DNA of 62,193 nucleotides from Bradyrhizobium pachyrhizi. Its GTDB lineage: Bacteria; Pseudomonadota; Alphaproteobacteria; Rhizobiales; Xanthobacteraceae. Under the pieces are notes generated by a model, which searched no databases, had not been told where the DNA came from, and was given only the letters and a program-made list of their open reading frames with translations. Positions 17,001-25,090 of the stretch are shown here, piece by piece; the first letter of the stretch is position 1; every line of letters starts with the position of its first letter. The stretch spans positions 1 through 62,193 of the forward strand of contig NZ_LFIQ01000049.1 in assembly GCF_001189245.1 (NCBI RefSeq). The letters run 5' to 3'. Both the position numbers and the translations under genes were made by a program.

Positions 17001-17971
17001 CGTTGCTTCACCTTGTTGAGCGCTTTGACGTAGATGTTGGCGGCCCCGAACACGGCCACGAACAGGATGATGGCGAGCGCGGACGAATAACCGGTGCGCC
17101 ACTTCTCGAATGCCGCGCGCTTCAGTGTGATCGATACGAGCTCGGTGGTTGACCCCGGGCCTCCCGACGTCAGCAGGTTGACCATGTCGAACATCTTGAA
17201 GTTCTCGATCGCGCGAAACAGCACCGCCAGCATCAGGAACGGTACCGTCATCGGCAGCGTGATCGACCAGAACTGCCGCCAGGCCGAGGCACGATCGACT
17301 TCGGCGGCCTCGTAGATGTAATCCGGGATCGAGCGCAGCCCCGCGAGACAGATCAGCATCACGTAGGGCGCCCACATCCAGGTGTCGACGAGCACGATGG
17401 TCCATGGCGCGAGCGCGACCTGCCCTGTCATGCTGAAGGAGCTCGGCGGCACACCGGTGAACATGCTGATCAGATAGTTGAACGGGCCGATCTGCGGCTG
17501 CAGCAGCAGCGTCCAGAAATTGCCGACAACCGCCGGCGACAGCATCATCGGCAGCAGGATGATCGTGGTCCAGAAACTGTGGCCGCGGAATTGACGGTTG
17601 ATCAGAAGCGCGAGCCCAAAGCCGATCACGACCTGCATGGCGACCGAGCAGATCACGAATTGCGCGGTGGTCTGGAGCCGGAACCAGACGTCCTCGTCGT
17701 TGAGTATGTCGCTGAAATTGTCGAGCCCTACAAACCGCAGCGGCAGATAGGACATGCTGAGGTTGAGGCTGGTGAAGGACAGCCGGATCATCCAGACCAG
17801 CGGAAAGATGTTGATCGCGAGCAGCAGCGCAATCGTCGGCGCGACGAACAGCCACGCAATGGTCCGGTCGGACAGACCATGGACGCGGCGCGCGGCGCGG
17901 GATTTGGCTGGCTCGCTCACGCCCGGGATCGTAGCATGGTCGGGTTGCAGGATCGTCGTCATCTTGTCCAT
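16997..17971 (-). CDS. ABC transporter permease (CUT1, MalF/UgpA-like)
   Basis: 324 aa. A basic cytoplasmic N-terminus is followed by TIAWLFVAPTIALLLAINIF and five further helices. The EAA loop is YEAAEVDRASAWRQFWSITL; the GGPG turn (LTSGGPGSTTEL) lies before the last helices as usual for this class. It forms the heterodimeric channel with the next permease, which it overlaps by 4 bases. A 71-base gap with a strong hairpin separates it from the binding-protein gene. Confidence 0.92.
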   Translation of the reverse strand: MDKMTTILQPDHATIPGVSEPAKSRAARRVHGLSDRTIAWLFVAPTIALLLAINIFPLVWMIRLSFTSLNLSMSYLPLRFVGLDNFSDILNDEDVWFRLQTTAQFVICSVAMQVVIGFGLALLINRQFRGHSFWTTIILLPMMLSPAVVGNFWTLLLQPQIGPFNYLISMFTGVPPSSFSMTGQVALAPWTIVLVDTWMWAPYVMLICLAGLRSIPDYIYEAAEVDRASAWRQFWSITLPMTVPFLMLAVLFRAIENFKMFDMVNLLTSGGPGSTTELVSITLKRAAFEKWRTGYSSALAIILFVAVFGAANIYVKALNKVKQR

Positions 17972-17987
17972 CGGCTGGGCTGGTTCG

Positions 17988-18015
17988 GCTTCCCCGAGGC
18001 TGACCTCGGGGAAGC
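17988..18015 (-). promoter_or_regulatory. Intercistronic hairpin between binding protein and permease genes
   Basis: Perfect 12-bp stem (GCTTCCCCGAGG / CCTCGGGGAAGC) with a 4-base loop. It probably stabilises or attenuates the transcript so that binding protein exceeds permease. Confidence 0.7.
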
Positions 18016-18042
18016 CAGTTCAGTTGGGACGCGGCGTTCGAG

Positions 18043-19401
18043 CTATTGCGAGGCGACTTGCTTGCCCTGTTCCTTGAACACCTTGGTCCAGTCCTTGACC
18101 AGGAGATCGAGCGCCTGCTGCGCGGTACCCTTGTCGGCGACGACGTAGTCATGCACCCGCTTCTGCATATCAAGCAGCAGCTGGGCGTAGGACGGCTCGG
18201 CCCAGAAGTCCTTGACAATGCCCATCGACTCCAGGAATTGCGGCGCGAACGCCGCGCTCTTCGGGAAGTCCGGCGCGTCGACCACCGCCTTGAGCGCCGA
18301 GTAGCCGCCGATCTGCCACCATTTCTGCTGCACGGCGGGCTGCGCGAACCACTTGATGTAGGCGAGCGCGTCGTCCTTGCGGTCGGAGGTCGCAACCACC
18401 GAGATGCCCTGTCCGCCGAGCTGGGTGAAGTGCCCGTTCGGGCCGGCCGGATTGACGAAGAAGCCGATCTTGTCGCCACCGACATTCGGATCCTTGTAGA
18501 GGCCGGGGAAGAAGGCGAACCAGTTCATTTGCATCGCCACCTGGCCCGACTTGAAGGCATCGAGCCCTTCCTGCATGTAGGCATTGGTCATGCCCGGCGC
18601 GGTGCAGCACTTGTAGAGTTCCTTGTAGAACTCGAGCCCCTTGGCCGCCTCGGCGGAATTGACGATGCCTTGCATCTGGTACGGCTTCTTCGGATTGTCG
18701 TAACTGAAGCCGTAATTGTAGAGCACGTTGGTCACGCCCATCGTGATGCCTTCGGAGCCGCGCTCGGTGAAGATGTAGGCGCCATAGACCTTCTTGCCGT
18801 CGATCTCGCGGCCCTGGAAGAACTCCGCGATCTGCTTCAACTCGTCATAGGTTTTCGGCGGTGCCAGATCACGACCGTACTTGGCCTTGAAAGCCGACTG
18901 AATGTCGGGCCGCGAGAACCAGTCCTTGCGATAGGTCCAGCCCACGGCGTCGGCCATCGCCGGCAGCGCCCAGTAGTTCGCCGAATTCTTTGGCCACTGC
19001 GAATAGCCGACAACGGTCGCCGGGACGAAGTCGTCCATCGAGATGTGCTCTTTGTCGAAGAAATCGTTGAGCTTGACGTACCACTTGTTCTCGGCGGCGC
19101 CGCCGATCCACTGGCTGTCGCCGATGATCAGGTCGCAGAGCTTGCCGTGGGAGTTGAGCTCGTTGAGGAAGCGATCCGCGTAGCTCGTCCAGGGGACAAA
19201 CTCGTACTTCATCTCGATGCCGGATTGCTTGGTGAAATCCTTGCCGAGTTCGACCAGCGCGTTGGCCGGATCCCATGCCGCCCAGCACAGCGTGAGCTGC
19301 TTACCCTGGGCCGCAGCTTCGCCTCCGCCAAATATCCCCAGCAGCGCCGCCCCGAGAACCGTGGTGGCCGCTGAGCTTCTCAGCCAATTGAATGTCCGCA
19401 T
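18043..19401 (-). CDS. ABC transporter sugar/polyol-binding protein
   Basis: 452 aa. Signal peptide MRTFNWLRSSAATTVLGAAL ends near EAAAQGKQLTL. The mature part is a family 1-type solute-binding protein: CWAAWDPANALVELGKDFTK, ADAVGWTYRKDWFSRPD and INEEAD-like hinge regions (MNWFAFFPGLYKDPNVGGDK). The start at 19401 is chosen for the signal peptide. It is the first gene of the 10-kb operon ending in dhaK. The ligand is inferred from the kinase: dihydroxyacetone, glycerol or a related small polyol. Confidence 0.9.
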   Translation of the reverse strand: MRTFNWLRSSAATTVLGAALLGIFGGGEAAAQGKQLTLCWAAWDPANALVELGKDFTKQSGIEMKYEFVPWTSYADRFLNELNSHGKLCDLIIGDSQWIGGAAENKWYVKLNDFFDKEHISMDDFVPATVVGYSQWPKNSANYWALPAMADAVGWTYRKDWFSRPDIQSAFKAKYGRDLAPPKTYDELKQIAEFFQGREIDGKKVYGAYIFTERGSEGITMGVTNVLYNYGFSYDNPKKPYQMQGIVNSAEAAKGLEFYKELYKCCTAPGMTNAYMQEGLDAFKSGQVAMQMNWFAFFPGLYKDPNVGGDKIGFFVNPAGPNGHFTQLGGQGISVVATSDRKDDALAYIKWFAQPAVQQKWWQIGGYSALKAVVDAPDFPKSAAFAPQFLESMGIVKDFWAEPSYAQLLLDMQKRVHDYVVADKGTAQQALDLLVKDWTKVFKEQGKQVASQ

Positions 19402-19576
19402 ATCCGTTTCCTCTCTCGTTGAAGCGTCCAACCCGCTCAGCGCGCCCTGCCGGAGCGACGCCAAGACCCTGAAACCGAGTTTGAGGAGCGATGAGTGAAG
19501 GACGAGACGGACCGCTGCCGGAGACGGCTCCGGCATGGCTTGGGCTCCTCCTGCACATCAGCGCTCGATGCGCGAT

Positions 19577-19611
19577 GTTTAGTTTTTTGTATTACTAAAC
19601 GTAGTACTAAA
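19577..19611. promoter_or_regulatory. Operator-like repeats GTTTAG / CTAAAC and TACTAAA pair
   Basis: A 6-bp inverted repeat (GTTTAG 19577-19582, CTAAAC 19595-19600) and a direct repeat of TACTAAA 12 bases apart (19593, 19605) sit in an AT-rich patch about 175-210 bases before the binding-protein start. Confidence 0.5.
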
Positions 19612-19815
19612 TTTTTTGGCCCGTCAAGCCGGTTCTCGCGACCTTGGCGAAAATATTCCCGACGCTCGCACGCGCAAGCGTCGACGTTCGCAATGCAACA
19701 AATTGCCCAAGGATTGCAGCGAATGCGGCGAACAACGATTGCCGACCTGGTCCGGCGGACGCAATTCGGCCCGTCCCGATAACAGGAAAGCCAGAAGGTC
19801 AGCCACAGCCAGAAT

Positions 19816-19839
19816 GTTTAGTATGCGACTTTACTGAAC
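19816..19839. promoter_or_regulatory. Second operator-like palindrome GTTTAGTA-N7-TTACTGAAC
   Basis: The arms match with one mismatch and share the GTTTAGTAA core seen at 19577-19611, suggesting two sites for one repressor. Confidence 0.45.
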
Positions 19840-20005
19840 GTTCAACAAAGCGATTGAGCGCGCGAGCAGCCTCAGCGTCGGCCGAAATCCGCCATTGCCG
19901 CGAACCGCACCAGTTTCGCGCCAGAACACGACCTCACCAAAGCGCGACGAGCGCAATCGAACTCAAGCATGGTGCAGCAAGATCAACGAAGCTGATCTTG
20001 CTCCA

Positions 20006-20054
20006 CCGCTCATAACCGGTCTGGTTGCAGGTCCGAGTCCTGGCGGGCCCACCA
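20006..20054 (+). repeat. tRNA 3' fragment, copy 3 (candidate att scar)
   Basis: Matches the tRNA at 6957 from CCGCTCATAA through the T-arm to CCA, with one inserted C and two substitutions (GGTCCGAG, CCTGGCGG) that are shared with copy 4. The 5' half of the tRNA is missing, so it is not a functional gene. Confidence 0.88.
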
Positions 20055-20060
20055 CTCGTG

Positions 20061-21278
20061 TTATCGACCGGACACCGGGATCCTGAGGCTTGCGGTCAAA
20101 ATGCACCCCAATGCCAACGCCACACCCACGCCTGCGACACAGGCGGCCCATCCGAAATGGTCGAACAATTGACCAAGCACCGCGCTGCCGACCAGGCCGC
20201 CGAAGAAATAGCAGGCAAGGTAGGTGCCGCTGGCAACCCCGCGGTTTGTTCGCGCCGCTTGCCCGACGAAGCCCGTGGCGCAGGCTTGCGCAAAGAACGT
20301 GCCGACCCCGATCAGCACCATCCCCGCGAGCACCTCCGCAAGGTGCGATGAGAGCATCAGTGGCAGGCCCAGAGCGGCGATTGCGAGACCGCCCCAAAGT
20401 GATAGGCGCATGCCGAACAGTGCCACCGCTTTGCCAGCCAGCAGCGTCGTGACGACGGAGGGGAGAAACACGAAATAGACAAAACCCACCCCCATCATGC
20501 CGAGCGACAGTGGGGCACGGACCAGGATGAAGTTGACGTAGGTAAAGGTGCCGATGAACGCGAACAGGATGCAGAAGCCAAGGCCGTAGGCCGCGCGCAG
20601 GGCCGGATCGTGCCAATGCTCTATCATTGCCGAAAGTGGCGATTGCGCCGGGTCGATGGAGTGCATGGGCTGGACGCGCTTGATTGTGAAGTGGACCAGC
20701 AGCGCGCCTGCGAGATTGAGCACGGCAAAGAAATAGAAATTCGTCGCCAGGCCCAGATTGTCGGACACGGACGCCGAGATGAGACGCCCGATCAGATTGC
20801 TTGCGACGTTCCCGGTGATATAGGCAGCGAAGGCGCCGCCAGCATCCATCGCGCTGCACTGTTCGCCCAAATGGGCAAGGGTGAGCGTAAAGGCTGACGC
20901 CATGCAGAGGCCCTGCATGACGCGAAGAATGGTGAAGACGGTAAGGTTCGGTGCGATGGCAAGCAAGCTCGTCGGAATTGCGAGCAGAAGCAGGCTTGCC
21001 AGAATGCCGGTCCTGCGATCGATGTGCGGGCTGAAGGATCCGACCACCAGTCCTGCGACTGCCATGCCGATGGTGCTGGCATTGACGGCGAAACCCATCG
21101 CACCGGGCGTGACGCCGTAGTGCCGCGTCAGAGTTGGTAGAATTGCTTGAGTTGCGAACAGGTCGACGACGGTCAGGAATGCGGTGAGGCCGATCACCAG
21201 GGATCGCAGCGCCACGCCGGTTGAATGACCGTGCTCTTGCATCGGTTCTGCCGTGACTCCCATCGGCATGTCGGCCAT
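20061..21278 (-). CDS. Major facilitator superfamily transporter
   Basis: 405 aa with twelve predicted helices. The early segment LVIGLTAFLTVVDLFATQAI, the loop SFSPHIDRRTGILAS (MFS motif A region) and GLCMASAFTLTLAHLGEQCS are typical of YnfM/arabinose-efflux-like exporters. The N-terminus has a short His/Met-containing tail (MADMPMGVTAEPMQEHGH). The stop lies 6 bases from the end of tRNA copy 3, so the gene forms the very edge of its block. It reads toward the tRNA and is followed upstream by a cupin gene on the same strand. The substrate is unknown. Confidence 0.85.
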   Translation of the reverse strand: MADMPMGVTAEPMQEHGHSTGVALRSLVIGLTAFLTVVDLFATQAILPTLTRHYGVTPGAMGFAVNASTIGMAVAGLVVGSFSPHIDRRTGILASLLLLAIPTSLLAIAPNLTVFTILRVMQGLCMASAFTLTLAHLGEQCSAMDAGGAFAAYITGNVASNLIGRLISASVSDNLGLATNFYFFAVLNLAGALLVHFTIKRVQPMHSIDPAQSPLSAMIEHWHDPALRAAYGLGFCILFAFIGTFTYVNFILVRAPLSLGMMGVGFVYFVFLPSVVTTLLAGKAVALFGMRLSLWGGLAIAALGLPLMLSSHLAEVLAGMVLIGVGTFFAQACATGFVGQAARTNRGVASGTYLACYFFGGLVGSAVLGQLFDHFGWAACVAGVGVALALGCILTASLRIPVSGR

Positions 21279-21386
21279 CGCGGCAGCTCCTGTAATCGAA
21301 AGAGGGGATGTGACGCCGGGCGTGCGGGGCCAACACGGGCTCCCGGGTCGTCACATCCGGTAACGAGGCGTGGGGCGGAGCACTCG

Positions 21387-21878
21387 TTACATGTTGTGGT
21401 CGGTCGGATCCTTGCGGACATCACCCACGTAGAGAATGACGGTCTCTTTGCCGAGGTTCTTCCACCAATGCGAGGTGCCGTAGACCTCCGGTCGCAGGTC
21501 GCCAGCCTTGTGCACAATTGGGTCGACGCAGTTGCTGGCGTATTCGACGACCTCGCCCTGCTGGACAAAGATCAGTGCCGGCCGGTCGTCATGGCTATGC
21601 CAGGGCACGATGCCGCCGGGCTCGATGGTCAGCTTGCGGAAGCGCAGTTCGCGTCCCTCGATATGCGCGGGCTGCTTGCCGAGATCGATGGAGCCAAGCG
21701 TCACGTCGGTAACACCAACCGGCTTGTAGTCCACCATCGAGCGGGCATTGGCCTTCATCTTGTCGGCGGGACATTCACCGGCGAATGTCGCGGATGCTGT
21801 CGCGAGCGAAATGGCAATGGCGCTTGCGACGCCGAGAGCTTGCCAGATCTTGCGCGCGGTTGCGATGTCATTGAACAT
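21387..21878 (-). CDS. Secreted cupin-domain protein
   Basis: 163 aa. Start MFNDIATARKIWQALGVASA at 21878 with GGAGACAAC just upstream; a signal peptide ends near TFAGECPADK. The cupin metal motif is PGGIVPWHSHDDRPALIFVQ, with the second half GTSHWWKNLGKETVILYVGD. It probably binds a metal in the periplasm; an enzymatic role cannot be assigned. It is upstream of the MFS gene on the same strand, with a 108-base gap. Confidence 0.8.
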   Translation of the reverse strand: MFNDIATARKIWQALGVASAIAISLATASATFAGECPADKMKANARSMVDYKPVGVTDVTLGSIDLGKQPAHIEGRELRFRKLTIEPGGIVPWHSHDDRPALIFVQQGEVVEYASNCVDPIVHKAGDLRPEVYGTSHWWKNLGKETVILYVGDVRKDPTDHNM

Positions 21879-22390
21879 GTTGTTGTCTCCTCGATGTCGC
21901 GGCCCCGAAAGGCTGGCCGGCGTGTCAGGAGCATCGCGCAAGGCCTTTGCTTCGGGAAATGCCCGTTGGCTGTTGAGTCGATAGCGGCGAGCTATGCGAC
22001 TCAAGCGTTGCCGGGCATGTGCTCGATGTCCGGACGCGAAGGTCCGACAGGCGGAAATGTGGTCACGAAGCTCGCTCGCGCGAATGTCGAGATTCATTGC
22101 AAGGCCGAACATATCTCCAAGCTTATAACCGCCATGGCCCACGAGGTGGAAATCAGGAAAGGAAAGGTAGCGAATTTGCCAAATCACAGTACGTTATAGC
22201 GGGACATAGAAAACCCCTCGGGGGACGGCCATCCTCGCTCAGGCGTCCAACATGAAATGCGGGCGCGCTCTGATATCGATAGCCCAATGCTATCGTGCTT
22301 TGTGCAATGCTCCTGGCGGAGACAAAGGCGCCTGTGGTGGGCGGTCCGCGCAGGATTGCCATCTGAAGGTCAAACATACGGGAGCAAGGG
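21879..22390. other. 512-base divergent intergenic region
   Basis: Lies between the cupin gene (minus) and the peroxiredoxin-like gene (plus). I see a small GC hairpin (CCCCTCGGGG near 22215) but no convincing gene. It should hold promoters for both sides. Confidence 0.5.
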
Positions 22391-23098
22391 ATGACATCGC
22401 TTTCCCCAGCCGACGCCGAGCGGCTCAAGGTCGCCTTTCAGCGCTGCCGGGAGATGGAAGGCACTCTCAACGAGCAGCTCCAAGCTTATGCGGCAGCAGG
22501 CCGGGAAATCTTTCCGGCCTACGGCGACGCAGTCGATCGCCTCGTTATCAGGGTCAACGAAAATGGCGGCGGCGAAAACGCGCCGCGCCCTGGCGAACCG
22601 ATGCCACCCTTCGTGCTACCCGACGAAAGCGGTCGCCTAATCGCCTTGCCTTCTCTGCTCGAGCGAGGCCCGGTGGCGGTGATGTTTTTCCGCGGCCATT
22701 GGTGCCCGTATTGCCGGCTCAATGTCAGGGCGGTGATCAAGGCCTATGACCGCATCAAGGCTCTGGGGGCGGACGTCGTCGCCATCATGCCCGAGACACA
22801 GGAATATGCGGCAGAATTCAAGTCCGAAGCCGGAGCACCGTTTCCAGTGCTGACCGATCTCGACAATGGCTATGCGCTGTCCCTCAACCTGGCGATCTGG
22901 CTTGGTGCAGAGATTGAGCGGCTTCTCTCTTATCTCGACATGCCGAGCTTTCACGGCAACGACGGTTGGGTGTTGCCAATTCCTGCGGCCTTTGTGATCG
23001 GATGCGATGGCATCGTCAAAACGCGTTTTGTTGATCCCGACTTCCGGCGCCGCATGGCGATCGAGGATCTACTCGGAGCTCTGAAGGACGCGAGGTAG
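22391..23098 (+). CDS. Peroxiredoxin-like (AhpC/TSA fold) protein
   Basis: 235 aa. A helical N-terminal region (about 60 aa) precedes a thioredoxin-fold domain with VAVMFFRGHWCPYCRLNVRA, a CxxC pair, then LGADVVAIMPETQEYA and FPVLTDLDNGYALSLNLAIW. It ends with VIGCDGIVKTRFVDPDFRRR. The layout fits the peroxiredoxin-like family that reduces peroxides with thioredoxin-type donors, in the cytosol (no signal peptide). GGGAGCAAGG precedes the ATG. It is convergent with a LysR gene 33 bases away. Confidence 0.85.
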   Translation: MTSLSPADAERLKVAFQRCREMEGTLNEQLQAYAAAGREIFPAYGDAVDRLVIRVNENGGGENAPRPGEPMPPFVLPDESGRLIALPSLLERGPVAVMFFRGHWCPYCRLNVRAVIKAYDRIKALGADVVAIMPETQEYAAEFKSEAGAPFPVLTDLDNGYALSLNLAIWLGAEIERLLSYLDMPSFHGNDGWVLPIPAAFVIGCDGIVKTRFVDPDFRRRMAIEDLLGALKDAR

Positions 23099-23113
23099 GC
23101 ACTTCCGGACGAC

Positions 23114-23139
23114 CCGCGTGCATTGGTACTCTCACGCGG
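23114..23139. terminator. Possible bidirectional hairpin between convergent genes
   Basis: A 7-bp perfect inverted repeat (CCGCGTG / CACGCGG) spans the gap and overlaps the LysR stop codon. No T-run is present. Confidence 0.35.
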
Positions 23140-24031
23140 CTCGGCTCTTCTCCAAAAACTGCCGCCAATCCGTGCCACGCAGCATGCGCATGACGGCAGA
23201 TGCGACCGCAGTTCGTTCGCGACCGGCGATGCCGTAGAGATTGACCGTGCGTCGGGCATCGAGTCCCTCTACCGAGGTACGTTTGAGCGTCTGCGGTATC
23301 CGCGAGGTGTCAGGAACCACGGCGATGCCGATACCGGCCTCAAGCAGCTCAATGAGATCGCGCTCGCTCGAGATCTCGTGGCAATGACCGACGTCTATGC
23401 CGTGCTCTCGCAAGACGGTGTTCAAACGCAGGCCATACTCGCAGTACCCACGCGACAAAAGCTGTTCGGAACGCAGATCATCGAGGTCGATGCTGTCCTG
23501 ATCGGCAAGCCGGTGGTCAGCGTTGACGACGAGCTGAAAGTCCTCCGTAAATAGCGGCCAAGTGTCGAGCCGCTCCCAATTCGGGTCGAGTTCAGCTGCG
23601 ATTCCAAGCTCCGCCTCACCTTTCCTCAGCATGTCTCCGACTTCGCGGCCATTGCCACGGAGAAAACGGAATTCCAACCGATTGAACTGGCGCTTGATCT
23701 GATCGAGGAAGGGAATCAGCAGACACAGATCGATCGAGTGGGTGAGCGCGATTCTCAGCGCGCCGATTTCGCCGCTTTTGAATGACGAGGCGAGCGAGCG
23801 CGCGCCGGCGGCGGCCTCGTAGCATTGCTTCAGCAAGGGGTGCATGCGCTGACCAAGCTCGGTCAATCCGGCCGGACGCTCGCGGCGAAACAGGTCGCCG
23901 CCAAGCTCAGCCTCGAGCTGCTTGATTGCCCGCGTCAGCGATGGCTGGGTGACATTGCACTCATCAGCAGCACGCGTGAAATTGAGCGTCCGCGCGACCG
24001 CGAGGAAGTACCGAACCTGATGCATTTCCAT
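23132..24031 (-). CDS. LysR-family transcriptional regulator
   Basis: 299 aa, the usual LysR length, from MEMHQVRYFLAVARTLNFTR at 24031. The helix-turn-helix reads AADECNVTQPSLTRAIKQLE, followed by the linker helix and an effector-binding domain. It is divergent from the 3-hydroxybutyrate dehydrogenase gene, the classic LysR target arrangement, so it may control bdhA and the patatin gene. It could also control the peroxiredoxin gene, with which it is convergent. The co-inducer is unknown. Confidence 0.9.
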   Translation of the reverse strand: MEMHQVRYFLAVARTLNFTRAADECNVTQPSLTRAIKQLEAELGGDLFRRERPAGLTELGQRMHPLLKQCYEAAAGARSLASSFKSGEIGALRIALTHSIDLCLLIPFLDQIKRQFNRLEFRFLRGNGREVGDMLRKGEAELGIAAELDPNWERLDTWPLFTEDFQLVVNADHRLADQDSIDLDDLRSEQLLSRGYCEYGLRLNTVLREHGIDVGHCHEISSERDLIELLEAGIGIAVVPDTSRIPQTLKRTSVEGLDARRTVNLYGIAGRERTAVASAVMRMLRGTDWRQFLEKSRAA

Positions 24032-24178
24032 GGCCGAACTCCCCTGATCCGGCTCACAGTCTAGCCGATTGAGGGCCAAGGCGGCCATAGCGCGCACCTA
24101 TGGTTTTGGAAGTCAAAGGGTATTTCCGTAAGTCCATTTTGCGATGCAGATTTTGGCGACCGTCGGATACCGCCGACG

Positions 24179-25024
24179 ATGCAAGCGGGATTTCACAAGA
24201 TGAATGTCCAGATCAAATCGCATGCCGACGTTGACGCAAAATTGCTCGATGGCAGGGCCGCCGTCGTGACCGGCTCAACCAGCGGGATCGGGCTTGGCAT
24301 CGCCCGCGCGCTTGCCGCGGCTGGCGCAAACGTGATGCTGAATGGCTTCGGAGCCGCGGCCGAGATCGCCTGGACGAAGGACGCGATAGAAGCCGATCAT
24401 GGCGTCAAGGTCGGCTATTCAGCGGCCGATATGGCGTCGCCGGATGCGATCGCCGAGATGGTCGCGGTGACGCTGGCCGACCTTGGTCGGCTCGACATTC
24501 TCATCAACAATGCCGGTATTCAGCACGTCGCGCCGCTCGACCAGTTTCCGGTCGAAAAATGGGATCAGATCCTTGCGATCAATCTATCGTCCGCGTTCCA
24601 CACCACGCGGCTGGCACTGCCGGCGATGCGCAAACAAGGATTCGGCCGCATCATCAATGTGGCATCTGCGCATGGGCTGGTCGCCTCGCCGTTCAAGGGG
24701 ACCTATGTCGCCGCCAAACACGGCATTGTCGGTTTGACAAAGGTAGCGGCGCTCGAAATCGCCGAGGAAGGTATTACGTGCAACGCCATCTGCCCTGGCT
24801 ATGTCTATACCCCGCTAGTCGAAGCCCAGATCGATGGACAAGCCAAGGCGCATGGCATCTCCCGGGATCAGGTGATCCGCGACGTGCTGCTGGCCCAGCA
24901 ACCGAATAAACGCTTTGCGACAGTCGAGGAGATCGGTGCGCTGGCGGTTTTCCTGGCGAGCGAAGCAGCCGCGTCGATTACCGGAATTGCTTTGCCGGTC
25001 GATGGCGGTTGGACAGCGCATTGA
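24179..25024 (+). CDS. bdhA: 3-hydroxybutyrate dehydrogenase (short-chain dehydrogenase)
   Basis: 281 aa. NAD-binding VVTGSTSGIGLGIARALAAA, NNAG motif (ILINNAGIQHVAPLDQFPVE), catalytic Ser in NVASAHGLV and YVAAKHG for Tyr/Lys. The stretch IQHVAPLDQFPVEKWD and the C-terminal LLAQQPNKRFATVEEIGAL are hallmarks of D-3-hydroxybutyrate dehydrogenase. It would oxidise 3-hydroxybutyrate from PHB turnover to acetoacetate. The start may instead be the ATG at 24200. It is 66 bases from the patatin gene on the same strand, probably co-transcribed. Confidence 0.88.
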   Translation: MQAGFHKMNVQIKSHADVDAKLLDGRAAVVTGSTSGIGLGIARALAAAGANVMLNGFGAAAEIAWTKDAIEADHGVKVGYSAADMASPDAIAEMVAVTLADLGRLDILINNAGIQHVAPLDQFPVEKWDQILAINLSSAFHTTRLALPAMRKQGFGRIINVASAHGLVASPFKGTYVAAKHGIVGLTKVAALEIAEEGITCNAICPGYVYTPLVEAQIDGQAKAHGISRDQVIRDVLLAQQPNKRFATVEEIGALAVFLASEAAASITGIALPVDGGWTAH

Positions 25025-25090
25025 GACGACGCTCGTAACAGAGCCGGGCGCGCTTGCGAATATTAGACCAGGCCGAAATGGGAGCACAAC

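Larger units (their letters stand above)
19402..20005. other. 600-base gene-free region upstream of the ABC-dha operon
   Basis: Short frames on both strands are arginine-rich and not protein-like. The stretch holds the GTTTAGTA-type palindromes listed separately and ends at a tRNA fragment. No regulator gene is present, although the motifs look like operators. Confidence 0.6.

Noticed and set aside
17001..18485. Upstream extension of the permease frame that ends at 16023
   Set aside because: The extra 495 codons overlap the other permease and binding-protein genes and are not protein-like; the real start is the ATG at 17000.
20006..20054. Functional second tRNA gene
   Set aside because: The D-arm and the 5' acceptor strand are missing; only the 3' part is present.
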